A DNA stretch of 41,412 nt from Bradyrhizobium sp. (GCF_004799405.1 NZ_SSMW01000130.1:93238-134649); one strand, 5' to 3'. Numbered from the stretch's first letter, positions 8,710 through 18,124 are shown. Program-made: numbers and translations. The notes: generated by a model from the letters alone, not told the origin.

Positions 8710-10341
8710 CTAGTTCTCGCTGCCCTCGTGCGGGTCGAGACGCAGCACATCCTCGGGCAGTGCGTGCGCCACGGCAGGAGGCGTGGCGAGCTCGGGCCCG
8801 AACTCGCTGCCGCGCCCGCGGATCAAACGCTCATAGGCCGAAATCAGCGTGACGTAAGGATTGACCCAGAGCCAGCCGTCCCGCGTAAACACCTGCACGT
8901 CGAAATGCAGGTGGCGCGTGGTACCGTTGGGATGGTCCAAATAATTTGAAACGACGCCGATTTTTTCGCCTTCCTCGACCTGACGTCCGTTGAGGACGCC
9001 GTCGGCGTCCAGGCGCGCCGGGTTCATGTGCATGTAGCGAAAGCGGATGTGCTCGTTGCGGGTGTTGATCTGCAACATCGCCGCCTGCTGTTTGAGCGAG
9101 CGGACCACCACACCATCGCGGACCGCGACGACCGCCTGCTTGTCAAGCTCGCAACGTTCGCGCTCGCTGTCATGCAGCGGGCAGGCGGTAGGGCGGATGT
9201 CCTGGCCCTGATGCCCATAGCCGTTGGCGCATTGTCCCACCTCGAAGTTGCGGGCCTCGCAAAAATTATCCCGCCATGGATAGGCGTAATTTCCGGCTGG
9301 CCCGCCGGACGCCGGCTTGCGACGGAACGATTGCGAGTTGGCGAAGGCGGGGGACTTTTCCAGCGGAAAGCGGATCTGCGAATAGGCGGTGAGGTCGGCA
9401 TGCCCGCTTTGTTTGTGATAGCCGCTGTTGGCGACGATGTCGCCGCTCGGGCGATAGGTGAAATCGGACGAGAGTTCCGCCGGCCGTTCGGCAATGTCGG
9501 ACGGAATATCCATTCGCGGCCGCGAGGGCTGGCCACCGGCGATGCGCAGTGCTTTCAGGAAACGCTCGGCGACTGGATAGGCCTCGCGACAGGCGAGCCG
9601 CTTTGCGCGCGAGGTGCTGTCGAGACACTGGATCGACACCACGTAGGGAATGCCGAAGCGCGTAAAGGCGTAACGCACATAGCCTTCGCGGATGAAACGG
9701 CGCAGATCGGGGAATTGCGCCGCCAGCGCCTTGACCGGTTCGCCCTTGCCGCCGCGGGGATCGGCAATGTCGTAGGTCAGGATCGAGCCGGTGATCTGCA
9801 CTTCGACGGGTTTGGCAAAGGTCCGTTGCGGCATGCCTTCGCCAGCGCTGGGCTCCAGCGAAAACACCGCGTCGTAACCGGCAGGCCCCGCGTCAAACAG
9901 GTCGACGGGTCGGAAGTCGGCCTGATAGTGCGAGATCGGAAGGCTGGCAGAAACGCCATTCAGCCGCGCCTCAACGAACGCCGCGGTGTCGAACGGCAGC
10001 AGCACCGGCACCGGACTGCGCCCGATACCTGTGAATATCTCCGAGCTAATCGCGTTCAATTGCACCAGCGCCGGCGTCGAACGTGGATCGTAGGCGGGCA
10101 CCCGGCGCTGGCCGGAAAACGTGAAGGCGGATACGACCGCCGGCTCGATGCCGATCTCGGACCGCAGCTGATCGACGACGGCGCGCCATTCGACGCGCGC
10201 CGCTGAAATTGAAGGTGTGCGGAACTCGTCGGCGGAAAGCCTGCTTGTCCCGGCGATCAGTGAAGCCGACAGGCACGCCATCAAGCTTAGACCGCAAACC
10301 CCAGGAACCTTCGGTCGCAATGGCGTCGCCTCCGGCGTCAC
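8710..10341 (-). CDS. M23 family metallopeptidase (LytM-like)
   Basis: Predicted exported zinc endopeptidase acting on peptidoglycan cross-links, 543 residues. A hydrophobic stretch near residues 15-32 is a likely signal sequence. The long N-terminal region is of unknown fold. The M23 domain has the zinc motif HQGQD at 377-381, a DGVVV strand, and the second motif HLHFD at 477-481. The start is a GTG at 10341 without a strong ribosome-binding site, so a start closer to MACLSASLIAG (residue 21) is possible. The catalytic residues are complete, so it should be active rather than an EnvC-type pseudoenzyme. Confidence 0.88.
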   Translation of the reverse strand: MTPEATPLRPKVPGVCGLSLMACLSASLIAGTSRLSADEFRTPSISAARVEWRAVVDQLRSEIGIEPAVVSAFTFSGQRRVPAYDPRSTPALVQLNAISSEIFTGIGRSPVPVLLPFDTAAFVEARLNGVSASLPISHYQADFRPVDLFDAGPAGYDAVFSLEPSAGEGMPQRTFAKPVEVQITGSILTYDIADPRGGKGEPVKALAAQFPDLRRFIREGYVRYAFTRFGIPYVVSIQCLDSTSRAKRLACREAYPVAERFLKALRIAGGQPSRPRMDIPSDIAERPAELSSDFTYRPSGDIVANSGYHKQSGHADLTAYSQIRFPLEKSPAFANSQSFRRKPASGGPAGNYAYPWRDNFCEARNFEVGQCANGYGHQGQDIRPTACPLHDSERERCELDKQAVVAVRDGVVVRSLKQQAAMLQINTRNEHIRFRYMHMNPARLDADGVLNGRQVEEGEKIGVVSNYLDHPNGTTRHLHFDVQVFTRDGWLWVNPYVTLISAYERLIRGRGSEFGPELATPPAVAHALPEDVLRLDPHEGSEN

Positions 10342-10359
10342 GTCAGGTCCGGCCGCTCC

Positions 10360-10926
10360 TCAATCCTTGGCGCGTTCGACGTAAGATCCGTCCTCGGTCA
10401 TGACCACGATCCGCGTCCCCGTGCCGATATGGGGAGGTACGTTGGTGCGCACACCGTTGGACAGTTTTGCGGGCTTGTAGGACGAGGATGCGGTTTGCCC
10501 CTTGGTCACCGGCTCGGTCTCGACCACCTGCAGCGTGGCGCGCTGCGGCATCTGGATCGCCACCGGAATGGCGCCGTGCAGCGACAATTTGACGGTCATG
10601 TTTTCCTGCAGGTAAGCCGCGGCGCTGCCGATGATGTCCTCGGGTACCTGGACCTGATCGTAATTGTCGTTGTTCATGAAGTGGAAGCCGTCGGCATCCT
10701 TGTAGAGGTAGTTGAAATTCTGGTCCTCGATGGTCGCCTTTTCGACCTGATCCGTGGTCTTGTAGCGTTCCGAGATCTTCACCCCGTCGCTGATCCGGCG
10801 CATTTCGATCTGACTGACCGGGGTTCCCTTGCCGGGATGGATGTTCTCGGCGGTCAGGACCACGTAGAGCTTGCCGTCTTGCTCGATGACGTTGCCCTTG
10901 CGAATAGAACTGGCGATGACTTTCAA
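10360..10926 (-). CDS. efp: Elongation factor P, TTG start
   Basis: Ribosome-binding factor that relieves stalling at polyproline stretches. The start is a TTG at 10926 (an AGGA site lies about 9 bases upstream), giving the normal 188 residues beginning [19 protein letters not shown]. An upstream extension in the same frame is not homologous to EF-P. The modified lysine is in HPGKGTP (Lys33, equivalent to Lys34 of E. coli). The three domains (KOW-like, then two OB domains with the [20 protein letters not shown] end) are complete. It is divergent from epmA and epmB, whose products beta-lysylate this Lys, so substrate and modifying enzymes are encoded together. Confidence 0.96.
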   Translation of the reverse strand: MKVIASSIRKGNVIEQDGKLYVVLTAENIHPGKGTPVSQIEMRRISDGVKISERYKTTDQVEKATIEDQNFNYLYKDADGFHFMNNDNYDQVQVPEDIIGSAAAYLQENMTVKLSLHGAIPVAIQMPQRATLQVVETEPVTKGQTASSSYKPAKLSNGVRTNVPPHIGTGTRIVVMTEDGSYVERAKD

Positions 10927-11115
10927 AGCTGTTTTTCCTGATATTCTGGCCCGGGACCGATCCGGACATGATCGTCCCGAGGCCGGCGAAGCGGTTTCGG
11001 GCTGCAACATACTGATTTTGCCGGTCGATGCCAGCGTTTTACGGGGCCGCCGGCGGACGACTGAAGGGGCGAAAAATGGCCGACGTTCGTCCCACCCGAT
11101 CGCTTCCTGGCACAC

Positions 11116-12189
11116 ATGGATCGAATGACTGAAAAACCCGCAAGCGAATCCGCACCATCGCCATGGTGGACGCCGGCCCGGCACGCCGACGTCCGGCCGT
11201 TTCTGGCCGCGCGCGGGGCCATCACCAAGGCCGTCCGGGTATGGTTCGACGAACAGGGTTTTGTCGAAGTCGAAACCGGCGTTTTGCAGGTTTCGCCCGG
11301 CAATGAGACCCATCTGCATGCGCCTCGCACCGAACTCAACCGCGCCGACGGCACCCGCGCGACGCGGTACCTGCGGACGTCGCCGGAATTCGCCTGCAAG
11401 AAACTGCTGGCCGCCGGCGAGACCAGGATTTTCGAGCTTGCGCGGGTATTTCGCGACCGCGAGCGCGGTGACCTGCATCTGCCGGAGTTCACCATGCTGG
11501 AATGGTACCGCGCCAATGCGACCTACGACTTCGTCATGGCCGATGCCGTTGTCATCATCGCCCATGCCGCGCAAGCGACCGGCATCGGGCGATTTTCGTT
11601 TCGCGGAAAGACCGCCGATCCCTTTGCCGAGCCGGAGCTGTTGACCGTGGCGATGGCATTCGACCGCTTCGCGGGCATTGATCTGCTGGCGACCATCGCC
11701 GACGGCCGGGGCGATCGCGATAGTCTGGCGGCGGCGGCACGAGAGCGGGTGCGGATCGCGGACGATGACACCTGGTCGGACATCTTCAGCAAGATATTGG
11801 TCGAGCACGTCGAACCGCAACTGGGGCAGGGGCGCCTGACGGTGCTGTTTGAATATCCGGCGCCCGAGGCAGCACTGGCGCGCGCAAAGTCGTCCGATCC
11901 GCGCGTCGCCGAACGCTTCGAGATCTATGCCTGCGGTGTCGAGGTTGCCAACGGATTTGCCGAATTGACCGATGCGGAAACCCAACGCCGCCGCTTCATC
12001 CGGGACATGGATGAAAAAGAGCGCCGCTATGGCGAACGCTATCCGCTCGACGAGGATTTCCTGAATGCGCTGGCGCAGATGCCGGACGCCAGCGGCGTCG
12101 CGCTCGGGTTCGACCGGCTGGTGATGCTGGCGAGCGGTGCGCGCCGGATCGATCAGGTGGTATGGACGCCGCCGCCGGGTGACGCATGA
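11116..12189 (+). CDS. epmA: EF-P--(R)-beta-lysine ligase
   Basis: Truncated class II lysyl-tRNA-synthetase paralogue (GenX/PoxA/YjeA type) that attaches (R)-beta-lysine to EF-P. The 357 residues lack the anticodon-binding domain of LysRS. Class II motifs are visible: motif 2 as [28 protein letters not shown] (about 108-135) and motif 3 as [12 protein letters not shown] near the C-terminus. The YLRTSPEF segment binds the amino acid and ATP. The stop overlaps the epmB start by ATGA, so the two are translationally coupled. The start could be 11116 or the ATG at 11125; no strong Shine-Dalgarno decides. Confidence 0.94.
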   Translation: MDRMTEKPASESAPSPWWTPARHADVRPFLAARGAITKAVRVWFDEQGFVEVETGVLQVSPGNETHLHAPRTELNRADGTRATRYLRTSPEFACKKLLAAGETRIFELARVFRDRERGDLHLPEFTMLEWYRANATYDFVMADAVVIIAHAAQATGIGRFSFRGKTADPFAEPELLTVAMAFDRFAGIDLLATIADGRGDRDSLAAAARERVRIADDDTWSDIFSKILVEHVEPQLGQGRLTVLFEYPAPEAALARAKSSDPRVAERFEIYACGVEVANGFAELTDAETQRRRFIRDMDEKERRYGERYPLDEDFLNALAQMPDASGVALGFDRLVMLASGARRIDQVVWTPPPGDA

Positions 12190-13322
12190 GCCGGACCAGT
12201 CTCGATCTTGCCGCGACGTTGCGCCAGCCCGAGGAGCTGATCGCGCTCGGCCTGGCGCCGGCTTCGGCGCTTGCCGATCTGGAAAAGGTGGCGGCACGCT
12301 ATGCGATCGCCGTCACGCCCGATATTGCCGCGCTGATCGACGCTGACGATCCCGACGATCCGATTGCGCGGCAGTTCATTCCGAGCGCCGAGGAACTGGT
12401 GATGCAACCGGGCGAGAGCGCCGATCCGATCGGCGATCGCGCGCATTCGCCCGTTCCCGGCATCGTGCATCGCTACCCCGATCGGGTGCTGTTCAAGCTG
12501 GTCCATGTTTGCGCGGTGTATTGTCGTTTCTGTTTTCGCCGCGAAATGGTCGGGCCGGGCAAGGCGACCGCGCTGACCCCTGACGTCTATCGCGACGCAC
12601 TCGACTATATCCGCGCGCATCCCGAAATATGGGAAGTGATCCTGACCGGCGGCGATCCCTTGATGCTGTCGCCGCGGCGGCTTGCCGAAGTCATGGCCGA
12701 CCTCGCCGCGATCGATCACGTCAGGATCATCCGCCTCCACACCCGCGTGCCGGTGGCGGATCCCGCGCGTGTCGGTCGCGAAATGGTCGCGGCGCTGAAG
12801 GTCGGCGGGGCCGTGAGCTGGGTTGCGCTGCACGCCAATCACGCCAGGGAATTGAGCGCCGCCGCCCGCGCCGCCTGCGCTGCAATAATCGATGCCGGTA
12901 TCCCCATGGTGAGCCAGTCGGTGCTGCTGCGCGGCGTCAATGACAATGAAGCGGCACTGGAAGCACTGATGCGGGCGCTCGTCGAATGCCGGATCAAGCC
13001 CTATTATCTGCACCACGGCGATCTCGCGCCCGGCACTGCGCACCTGCGCACGACGTTGGCGCGGGGGCAGGAATTGATGCGAAACTTGCGCGGGCGGGTG
13101 TCCGGACTATGCCAGCCGGAATATGTGCTCGATATTCCCGGCGGCCACGGCAAGGCGCCGGTCGGGCCGAATTATCTCTCGCATGCGGATGTTTTTTCCC
13201 ACGCAAATTCTTCATCCGGGACAAATTCTTCTCCCGGGGAACGTGAACCGCATCCTGAATCGCGCTATCGTGTCGTCGACTATTGCGGTGACGTTCATCT
13301 CTATCCTCCGGCGCCCGACTGA
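12186..13322 (+). CDS. epmB: Lysine 2,3-aminomutase, EF-P-specific
   Basis: Radical SAM, PLP-dependent aminomutase converting (S)-alpha-lysine to (R)-beta-lysine for EpmA. The 378 residues carry the 4Fe-4S motif CAVYCRFC (Cys109, 113, 116), the glycine-rich [14 protein letters not shown] segment and the C-terminal [13 protein letters not shown]. The ATG overlaps the epmA stop. Near the C-terminus an 18-base unit is repeated in frame (13204-13239), inserting [12 protein letters not shown] into a region that I would expect to be shorter in relatives. The insertion lies in a surface-type stretch and probably does not abolish function. Confidence 0.94.
   Translation: MSRTSLDLAATLRQPEELIALGLAPASALADLEKVAARYAIAVTPDIAALIDADDPDDPIARQFIPSAEELVMQPGESADPIGDRAHSPVPGIVHRYPDRVLFKLVHVCAVYCRFCFRREMVGPGKATALTPDVYRDALDYIRAHPEIWEVILTGGDPLMLSPRRLAEVMADLAAIDHVRIIRLHTRVPVADPARVGREMVAALKVGGAVSWVALHANHARELSAAARAACAAIIDAGIPMVSQSVLLRGVNDNEAALEALMRALVECRIKPYYLHHGDLAPGTAHLRTTLARGQELMRNLRGRVSGLCQPEYVLDIPGGHGKAPVGPNYLSHADVFSHANSSSGTNSSPGEREPHPESRYRVVDYCGDVHLYPPAPD
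13204..13239 (+). repeat. In-frame tandem 18-base repeat inside epmB
   Basis: Two imperfect copies beginning CAAATTCTTC (13204 and 13222), each ending near CCGGG, encode NSSSGT and NSSPGE. The repeat has the period of six codons and leaves the frame intact. It looks like a recent slippage duplication. Confidence 0.6.
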
Positions 13323-13400
13323 CGGACGGCAAGCGGAGGAGGGGCGAGAGTCCGGAACCGCCGGAGGCGGGTTGCGTTTCTCTGTTGGTGGAGAACTCAG

Positions 13401-13652
13401 ATGCGAAAGCTGATCGCAGCGGCAGCGCTGGTGCTTTTCAATTCAATGGCGTTGGGGCAAACCGGCGGCATGGGTCCCTCGACCCCCGCTGCAAGCCCGG
13501 CCCGCCCCGGTCACGAAGCGCCGGTCGGTCATCGCCAGCCGCGCGCCGATCAGGTGCCTTCCGAGAAAAACCTCAGCGACCCCAACGATCCCGTCAATCG
13601 CGAGGACGCCCTTCTCGACCGCAAGCTCAAGAGCATTTGCCGCGGTTGCTAG
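13401..13652 (+). CDS. Small secreted protein with C-terminal CRGC motif
   Basis: Eighty-three residues. The first ~20 (MRKLIAAAALVLFNSMALGQ) form a signal peptide with likely cleavage after ALG or AQ. A Pro- and Gly-rich middle follows, then the C-terminus EDALLDRKLKSICRGC. Function unknown. The C-terminus is nearly shared with the protein at 15438-15704 (EDALMNARLKNICRGC), which defines a small family of exported proteins. Two Cys spaced CXXC at the extreme C-terminus suggest a disulfide, heme or metal role, but no further motif supports one. Confidence 0.72.
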   Translation: MRKLIAAAALVLFNSMALGQTGGMGPSTPAASPARPGHEAPVGHRQPRADQVPSEKNLSDPNDPVNREDALLDRKLKSICRGC

Positions 13653-13655
13653 ACT

Positions 13656-14228
13656 TTAACCCTTGCGGGCTGCGGCCGCCATTCCGATCAACGACGCGCC
13701 GCCGAACACCAGGTTGATGCCGACCAGGAGTCCGATCGCCCATTCCGCCGAACCCGGCAACCCCGTGATGATCATGGCCGAGATCAGGATATCCAGCACG
13801 CCGGAGAACAGCATCCAGCTCCAGCGTTCGGACAATTCGCGGCGATGCTCCAGCGCATACATGATGGTGGCGACGCCTTCGGCGAGGAAATAGGCGCCGA
13901 TCACGATGGTGAGGGTAAGGACGCCTTGCGCGGGCCGCGCCAAAAGAATGATGCCGGCGCCAACGGCCAGCACGGCCGAGAGCAGCGACCACCAGAAGCC
14001 CGGCATCTGCCGCGCCCAGAACGTCATCACCAGCCCGGCGACGCCGCTGATCAGGAACATCCAGCCAAGGAAAATCGTGAACGCGAGGCCCGCGATCAGC
14101 GGCGCGATCATCGCCGCCAGTCCCAAAATCACCAGCAGGATACCTTCGAACAGAAAGGCCTTCCAATGCTCGCGAACGGCGGCGCTCATTTTGGATTGCA
14201 GATTGGTGATGTCCTGGGGAAGGGTCAT
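13656..14228 (-). CDS. HdeD-like membrane protein (DUF308)
   Basis: Integral inner-membrane protein of 190 residues with about six hydrophobic segments. The pattern of GxxxLVILGLAAMIAPLIAGLAF, GWMFLISGVAGLV and ARPAQGVLTLTIVIGAYFLAEG matches the HdeD/DUF308 family. In E. coli HdeD is linked to acid resistance at high cell density; whether that applies here is unknown. It follows the PrsW-like gene by 67 bases on the same strand. Its stop is 3 bases from the convergent stop of the small CRGC protein. Confidence 0.88.
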   Translation of the reverse strand: MTLPQDITNLQSKMSAAVREHWKAFLFEGILLVILGLAAMIAPLIAGLAFTIFLGWMFLISGVAGLVMTFWARQMPGFWWSLLSAVLAVGAGIILLARPAQGVLTLTIVIGAYFLAEGVATIMYALEHRRELSERWSWMLFSGVLDILISAMIITGLPGSAEWAIGLLVGINLVFGGASLIGMAAAARKG

Positions 14229-14295
14229 TTGAAATCTCCCGATGCCGGCACGGCGGAAATGACGCGCCAGTATAGCGCGCGCAAACCCCGCGGGG

Positions 14296-15327
14296 TCAAA
14301 TTTGTTCGGATGAAAAACCCCGTGGCGCGTTGCGCATCCGGTTGCGGCCGAGGATATAGATCGTGGTGGTGACCACCAGGAGCGCCGAGCCGATCAGGAT
14401 CGACAGCAGGCCGAGCGGGACCAGAACCAGCGCCGTGTTGCGTTCGGGATTCACCAGCCAGTGATGGATCGACGACAGCACGAAGGCCAAGCCGGCAAAT
14501 CCCGCGCCGCCGCCCGTCACCAACAGCGCCCACATCCGGCGCAAATGGCTGAGCCGCTCGCGGGCGGTGTCGGTGCGCGGGGCGTGATGGCGGCCGACCC
14601 GCCGCACCAGCCTTGCTGCAAATGCGATGGAGCTGAACCCGATCAGCACGCTGACGGTGCCCAGGATGACTCTGGTGGTTGGATCGAGGTCCGGATGTTG
14701 TTGCAGCGTCAATAGCGGGAAATCGAAGCCGGAATGGAGCGCCAGCGGCCCCAGCAGGATCAGGGTCCTGCTTGAGATGCGGGCCCAATCGCGGTGGTGC
14801 CGGTGGGCGCCAAGGGCGGTACCGGCGCGCGCGATCGCAAGATAGGCGCCGGCAATGACGCCGAGCGAACCGTGGAACGGCACGGTCAGGACGCTGCGCA
14901 GCGCCGCCAGCGATTGCCATATCTCCTGATGCTGCACCAGATAGGCCAGGTTTTCGTAGGCCGCAAAGCCGAGGCCTGCTGCCGCGCCATAGACCACGGT
15001 GTCCATCGGATCGGCGAAACGCGGACGGCGGGCTGAAACCGCGACGATGACGAGAATTTTGACGATTTCCTCAGGAGCTGCGACCCCGAATACCGAATTC
15101 ACCACCTGCGTGACCCAGGGATTTTCAGGCGCGTTCAGGATCGGCATGAAGGGCGCGCGTGCCACGCCCAGCAGCGAGATGCTGGCCGCGCCGAGCAGAA
15201 ACGCGCTCCAGACCTTGACGGGCGGTCCGGGGCGCTCGTCGGCGGCGATCACCAGCCATAACACCATTAGCGCCGGTGCGACCGCCGCGGTGCCGACAAC
15301 AGTGGGAAGCGAGGCAAGGATATTCAT
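14296..15327 (-). CDS. PrsW family glutamic-type intramembrane protease
   Basis: Multi-spanning membrane protein of 343 residues. The PrsW/Abi-related motifs are present: APEEIVK (Glu86-Glu87...Lys90), GLGFAAYEN (Glu125), HGSLG (His152) and LHSGFDF. These are the proposed catalytic and metal-site residues of the family. In Bacillus PrsW cleaves the anti-sigma factor RsiW. No sigma/anti-sigma pair is adjacent here, so the substrate is unknown. The C-terminal third adds further hydrophobic segments beyond the core. It is probably cotranscribed with the HdeD-like gene. Confidence 0.85.
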   Translation of the reverse strand: MNILASLPTVVGTAAVAPALMVLWLVIAADERPGPPVKVWSAFLLGAASISLLGVARAPFMPILNAPENPWVTQVVNSVFGVAAPEEIVKILVIVAVSARRPRFADPMDTVVYGAAAGLGFAAYENLAYLVQHQEIWQSLAALRSVLTVPFHGSLGVIAGAYLAIARAGTALGAHRHHRDWARISSRTLILLGPLALHSGFDFPLLTLQQHPDLDPTTRVILGTVSVLIGFSSIAFAARLVRRVGRHHAPRTDTARERLSHLRRMWALLVTGGGAGFAGLAFVLSSIHHWLVNPERNTALVLVPLGLLSILIGSALLVVTTTIYILGRNRMRNAPRGFSSEQI

Positions 15328-15437
15328 CGTGATGGCAGATATGCCGTTTTTTCGCGTTATCTACCGCTCATAACGCCGATGTGCACGCGCCGCCGGCGGC
15401 GGCCTGTCCGGGAACCCGCACCCGGAGCAGCATTTGC

Positions 15438-15704
15438 TCAGCAGCCGCGGCAGATATTCTTCAGCCTGGCGTTCATCAGGGCGTCTTCGGCGCTGATCGA
15501 ATCCACGAATTTGTTGCGGTCGACTTTCGCGACGGGCGCCCGCGACGCCGGCTTTGCCGATGATGCAGGAGACGCCGCTTTATCGGCTTTGTCGTAGCAG
15601 GCCAGTCTTGCAGTGGAATCCGGGATCGATTTGCATTCCGAGGTCTGGGCGGCCGCAGTCTGCGACAGCGCACAAATCGCGACGAGCAATGCAAAGCGTC
15701 TCAT
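15438..15704 (-). CDS. Small secreted protein with C-terminal CRGC motif
   Basis: Eighty-eight residues with a clear signal peptide (MRRFALLVAICALSQTAAAQ). The mature part starts SECKSIPDSTARLACYDKADKAA, a pattern seen in small periplasmic proteins of Bradyrhizobium-like genomes. The C-terminus EDALMNARLKNICRGC matches that of the protein at 13401-13652. The CX8-12C pair near the N-terminus and the CXXC at the end could form two disulfides. Function unknown. Confidence 0.75.
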   Translation of the reverse strand: MRRFALLVAICALSQTAAAQTSECKSIPDSTARLACYDKADKAASPASSAKPASRAPVAKVDRNKFVDSISAEDALMNARLKNICRGC

Positions 15705-15821
15705 TTCAGTTCCTTGTTGGCTGCAGAACCAGGCTTTGAAATGCCGGCGCTCCCGAACGAAGGAAGACTATTCAACAAAATCAACAAGTTTGCCAGCGTT
15801 TCCCGACCTTAACGTTAGGGC

Positions 15822-17054
15822 TTATTTCGCGAGCAGTCTGCGGCAGGCGTCAACGAACACCTCGGCACCCCTGACGATATCGGCATCGGCGGTGTTTTCG
15901 GTCCAGTGATGGCTGATGCCGCCGATCGAGGGCACGAACATCATGCCCGCAGGCATGATGGTGGCGAGAACCTGGGCATCGTGACCGGCGGAGCTGGGCA
16001 TGCGGATCGACTTGCCGCCGGCATAGGCTGTGCTCGCCTCCTCGATGGCCTGCTGGAATCCGGCGTCCATCATGGCGGGAGCGCCGGTGCGAATGCGCTC
16101 CACCGTGACATTGCAGCGGCCTTGAGCGCTGAACTCCGCAGCCATGCTCTGCAGTTCCTCCTCCAGCCGGCCGATCACCTCAGGGTCGGCGTCGCGAATC
16201 TGGAACAGCATTTCCGCGTGTCCCGGGATGATGCTGGGTGCGCCGGGGTCGAGCGTGATGCGGCCGGTGGTCCACACCGTGCGCGGTCCGCTGAGCTGCG
16301 GGAACCGGTCGTCGATGGCGACACAAAACCGGGCCAGCGCCAGCCCCGCATCCTTGCGAACGTCCATCCGGGTCGTTCCGGCATGATTTTGCTCGCCGCT
16401 AAAGGTGATGCGGTACTGCCAGATACCGACGATGGAGGTGACGATGCCGATCGCAAGGCCGCCGCTTTCAAGCGTCTGTCCCTGCTCGATATGCGCCTCG
16501 AGATATCCGATGTGTCGGCCGCGTTCCGCTGTTACGCGCGCCAGGCCGGCAAGGCCCACCTCGCGCAACGCTTCCCGCATGGTCTGGCCGCTGTTGCGAT
16601 CGCGTGCCGCGTCGATATCGGCCTCGGTCACCGCGCCGACATAGGACCTGCTGCCGAGGAAACTGCCGAAATGTCCTTCTTCATCGCACCATGACGCCAC
16701 TTCAACGGCGCCGGCCGCGCTGGCGTCGGGATTGATGACGCGGGCGGCTTCGAGCGCATAGACGACGCCGAGCGGCCCGTCGAGCCAGCCTGCGTAATTC
16801 TGGCTTTCGAGATGCGAGCCCGCCAACAGTTTCGGGCCGGGTTTTTCGCTGGTGCCCAGCACGTTGCCGATGCCGTCGATTGTGGCGGCAAGCCCCGCCT
16901 CGGCAAGCCGCCGCGCAAGCCACTGCAGCGAGCGCATGTGGGGTTCGGAAAAAGTCGGCTTGTGGACGCCGGTCTTGTAAGTGCCGATGGCGCGCAGCGC
17001 ATTGAGATCCGAAAGAACCCGGGCTCCGTCGACTTGAAACGGATGGTCAGGCAT
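15822..17054 (-). CDS. Zn-dependent M20 amidohydrolase (hydantoinase/carbamoylase family)
   Basis: Predicted binuclear-zinc amidohydrolase, 410 residues, of the group that includes N-carbamoyl-L-amino acid hydrolase, ureidoglycolate hydrolase and allantoate amidohydrolase. Metal ligands can be placed in GSHLESQNYAGWLDG (His and Asp), DEEGHFG (Glu-Glu), EAHIEQG (His) and SIGGISHHWTE (His). The dimerisation domain is present in the middle (FSGEQNHAGTTRMDVRKDA). The exact substrate is not readable. A SnoaL-like gene lies 18 bases upstream on the same strand, likely the same transcript. Confidence 0.9.
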   Translation of the reverse strand: MPDHPFQVDGARVLSDLNALRAIGTYKTGVHKPTFSEPHMRSLQWLARRLAEAGLAATIDGIGNVLGTSEKPGPKLLAGSHLESQNYAGWLDGPLGVVYALEAARVINPDASAAGAVEVASWCDEEGHFGSFLGSRSYVGAVTEADIDAARDRNSGQTMREALREVGLAGLARVTAERGRHIGYLEAHIEQGQTLESGGLAIGIVTSIVGIWQYRITFSGEQNHAGTTRMDVRKDAGLALARFCVAIDDRFPQLSGPRTVWTTGRITLDPGAPSIIPGHAEMLFQIRDADPEVIGRLEEELQSMAAEFSAQGRCNVTVERIRTGAPAMMDAGFQQAIEEASTAYAGGKSIRMPSSAGHDAQVLATIMPAGMMFVPSIGGISHHWTENTADADIVRGAEVFVDACRRLLAK

Positions 17055-17072
17055 GGGCCGCGCTCCGCAAGA

Positions 17073-17456
17073 TCAAGACAATATCGGCTTGCGATAAACG
17101 TCCTTGGTCGCAAGCTTGCCATCCCTGAATGTATAACTTTCGATGCCGCGCTGCTCGCGCCGTTCGCCGCTGGCGCGCAGCGTCTCGCTGACGCGGAACG
17201 TCATGAAGCTCAACTCCACGGCATGATGGTAGGCCACGTCGTGAAAACGCTGGGCTGAAAACAGCGCCTTCTGTTCGGCCAGGTGCCCACGAATGGCGGA
17301 GGGGCTTGCGAGCGACTTGGTCACGACAACACCGTCGTGGAAACTCCAGATAAAGTCAGGCGTGACCACCCGGTACAGCGCGTCCATGTCGCCCCTGAAC
17401 AAAGCGCGCGCGAAATCCCTGAACAGCTCATCTCTTTCTGCAGGTGAAGGAGCCAT
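17073..17456 (-). CDS. SnoaL/NTF2-like protein
   Basis: A 127-residue cone-shaped alpha+beta barrel protein of the nuclear-transport-factor-2-like superfamily, suggested by the N-terminal helix RDFARALFRGDMDALYRVVTPDFIW and a C-terminal sheet ending ESYTFRDGKLATKDVYRKP. Members are small-molecule isomerases, dehydratases or ligand binders. It is 18 bases upstream of the M20 amidohydrolase and is probably in an operon with it. No catalytic assignment is possible. Confidence 0.75.
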   Translation of the reverse strand: MAPSPAERDELFRDFARALFRGDMDALYRVVTPDFIWSFHDGVVVTKSLASPSAIRGHLAEQKALFSAQRFHDVAYHHAVELSFMTFRVSETLRASGERREQRGIESYTFRDGKLATKDVYRKPILS

Positions 17457-17476
17457 GGCTATGCACTTGAAGGCGC

Positions 17477-17551
17477 TGGCGCTCCCTAGCGGAATCGAAC
17501 CGCTCTCTCCACCGTGAAAGGGTGGCGTCCTAACCGATAGACGAAGGGAGC
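17477..17551 (-). tRNA. tRNA-Glu (TTC)
   Basis: On the minus strand the sequence begins GCTCCCTTCGTCTATCGG and its acceptor arm closes with the 3' GGGAGC, followed by G and an encoded CCA-type end. The anticodon loop is CTTTCAC between CCACC and GGTGG, giving anticodon TTC. The T-arm GGTTCGATTCC is intact. Confidence 0.95.
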
Positions 17552-17869
17552 GAACACGTCAGGCTTGCTGCGACCGGCCGGTCGCGGCACTTCCGTCTCG
17601 CAATATTTCACACACAAATATGACCGGCAACTCAACGTCTTGAAGGGTTGTGGAGGCGCCGTGCCGAACCCGAAGATAGTGAGTTGGTATGGGTGGCGGC
17701 GGCCGAACGTATAGTGGCGTTTAGGCTGCCGGGCAAGCCGTCGAAAATCCCGTTTTGAGGGGTGGATCGAGCACGGTCCGTGGACCGCAAAACCCCTAAA
17801 TTCTGCTCGGATCGCAACGGTTTCTAAAGCCCGACCGGGTAGGGATAAGGCAGCTTTGGAGCCACCGAT
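17552..17869. other. Intergenic region between tRNA-Glu and the PilZ gene
   Basis: This is 318 bases without a supportable gene. It must contain the promoter of tRNA-Glu (minus strand) and that of the PilZ gene (plus strand). Near 17757-17797 AGGGGT and ACCCCT flank the short palindrome GGTCCGTGGACC, which could fold into a hairpin. I see no consensus operator. Confidence 0.5.
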
Positions 17870-18124
17870 ATGGCCGTCACCAAAAAGCGGGATGCCCGCA
17901 AATCCGTCCAGCAGCCCGGCTGGATCACCCTTGATGGCGGCTTCGCAGCACGCCCCTGCACGGTGCGGGACATGTCCGCCACCGGCGCCAGGATCACGGT
18001 CGACGATCCCAACGCGTTGCCCGGCAGGCTGCGGCTGGCATTTACCCGCGATACCCGGACCGGACGCAACTGCGCCGTGGTCTGGCGCCGCGGCAAGTCG
18101 CTGGGCGTCAAATTCGTCCGGTAG
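17870..18124 (+). CDS. PilZ domain protein
   Basis: Eighty-four residues, essentially a single PilZ domain. An Arg-containing N-terminal segment (KKRDARKSV) precedes CTVRDMSATGARI, which matches the (D/N)xSxxG part of the cyclic-di-GMP binding motif. The C-terminus GRNCAVVWRRGKSLGVKFV is the usual closing strand. The Arg cluster is KRDAR rather than a textbook RxxxR, so c-di-GMP binding is likely but not certain. Such free-standing PilZ proteins are numerous in Bradyrhizobium-like genomes. It is followed 31 bases later by a small exported protein. Confidence 0.82.
   Translation: MAVTKKRDARKSVQQPGWITLDGGFAARPCTVRDMSATGARITVDDPNALPGRLRLAFTRDTRTGRNCAVVWRRGKSLGVKFVR

Noticed and set aside
10927..12297. 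Long N-terminal extension of the efp frame
   Set aside because: It runs antisense to epmA and is not EF-P-like; the TTG at 10926 gives the normal 188 residues.
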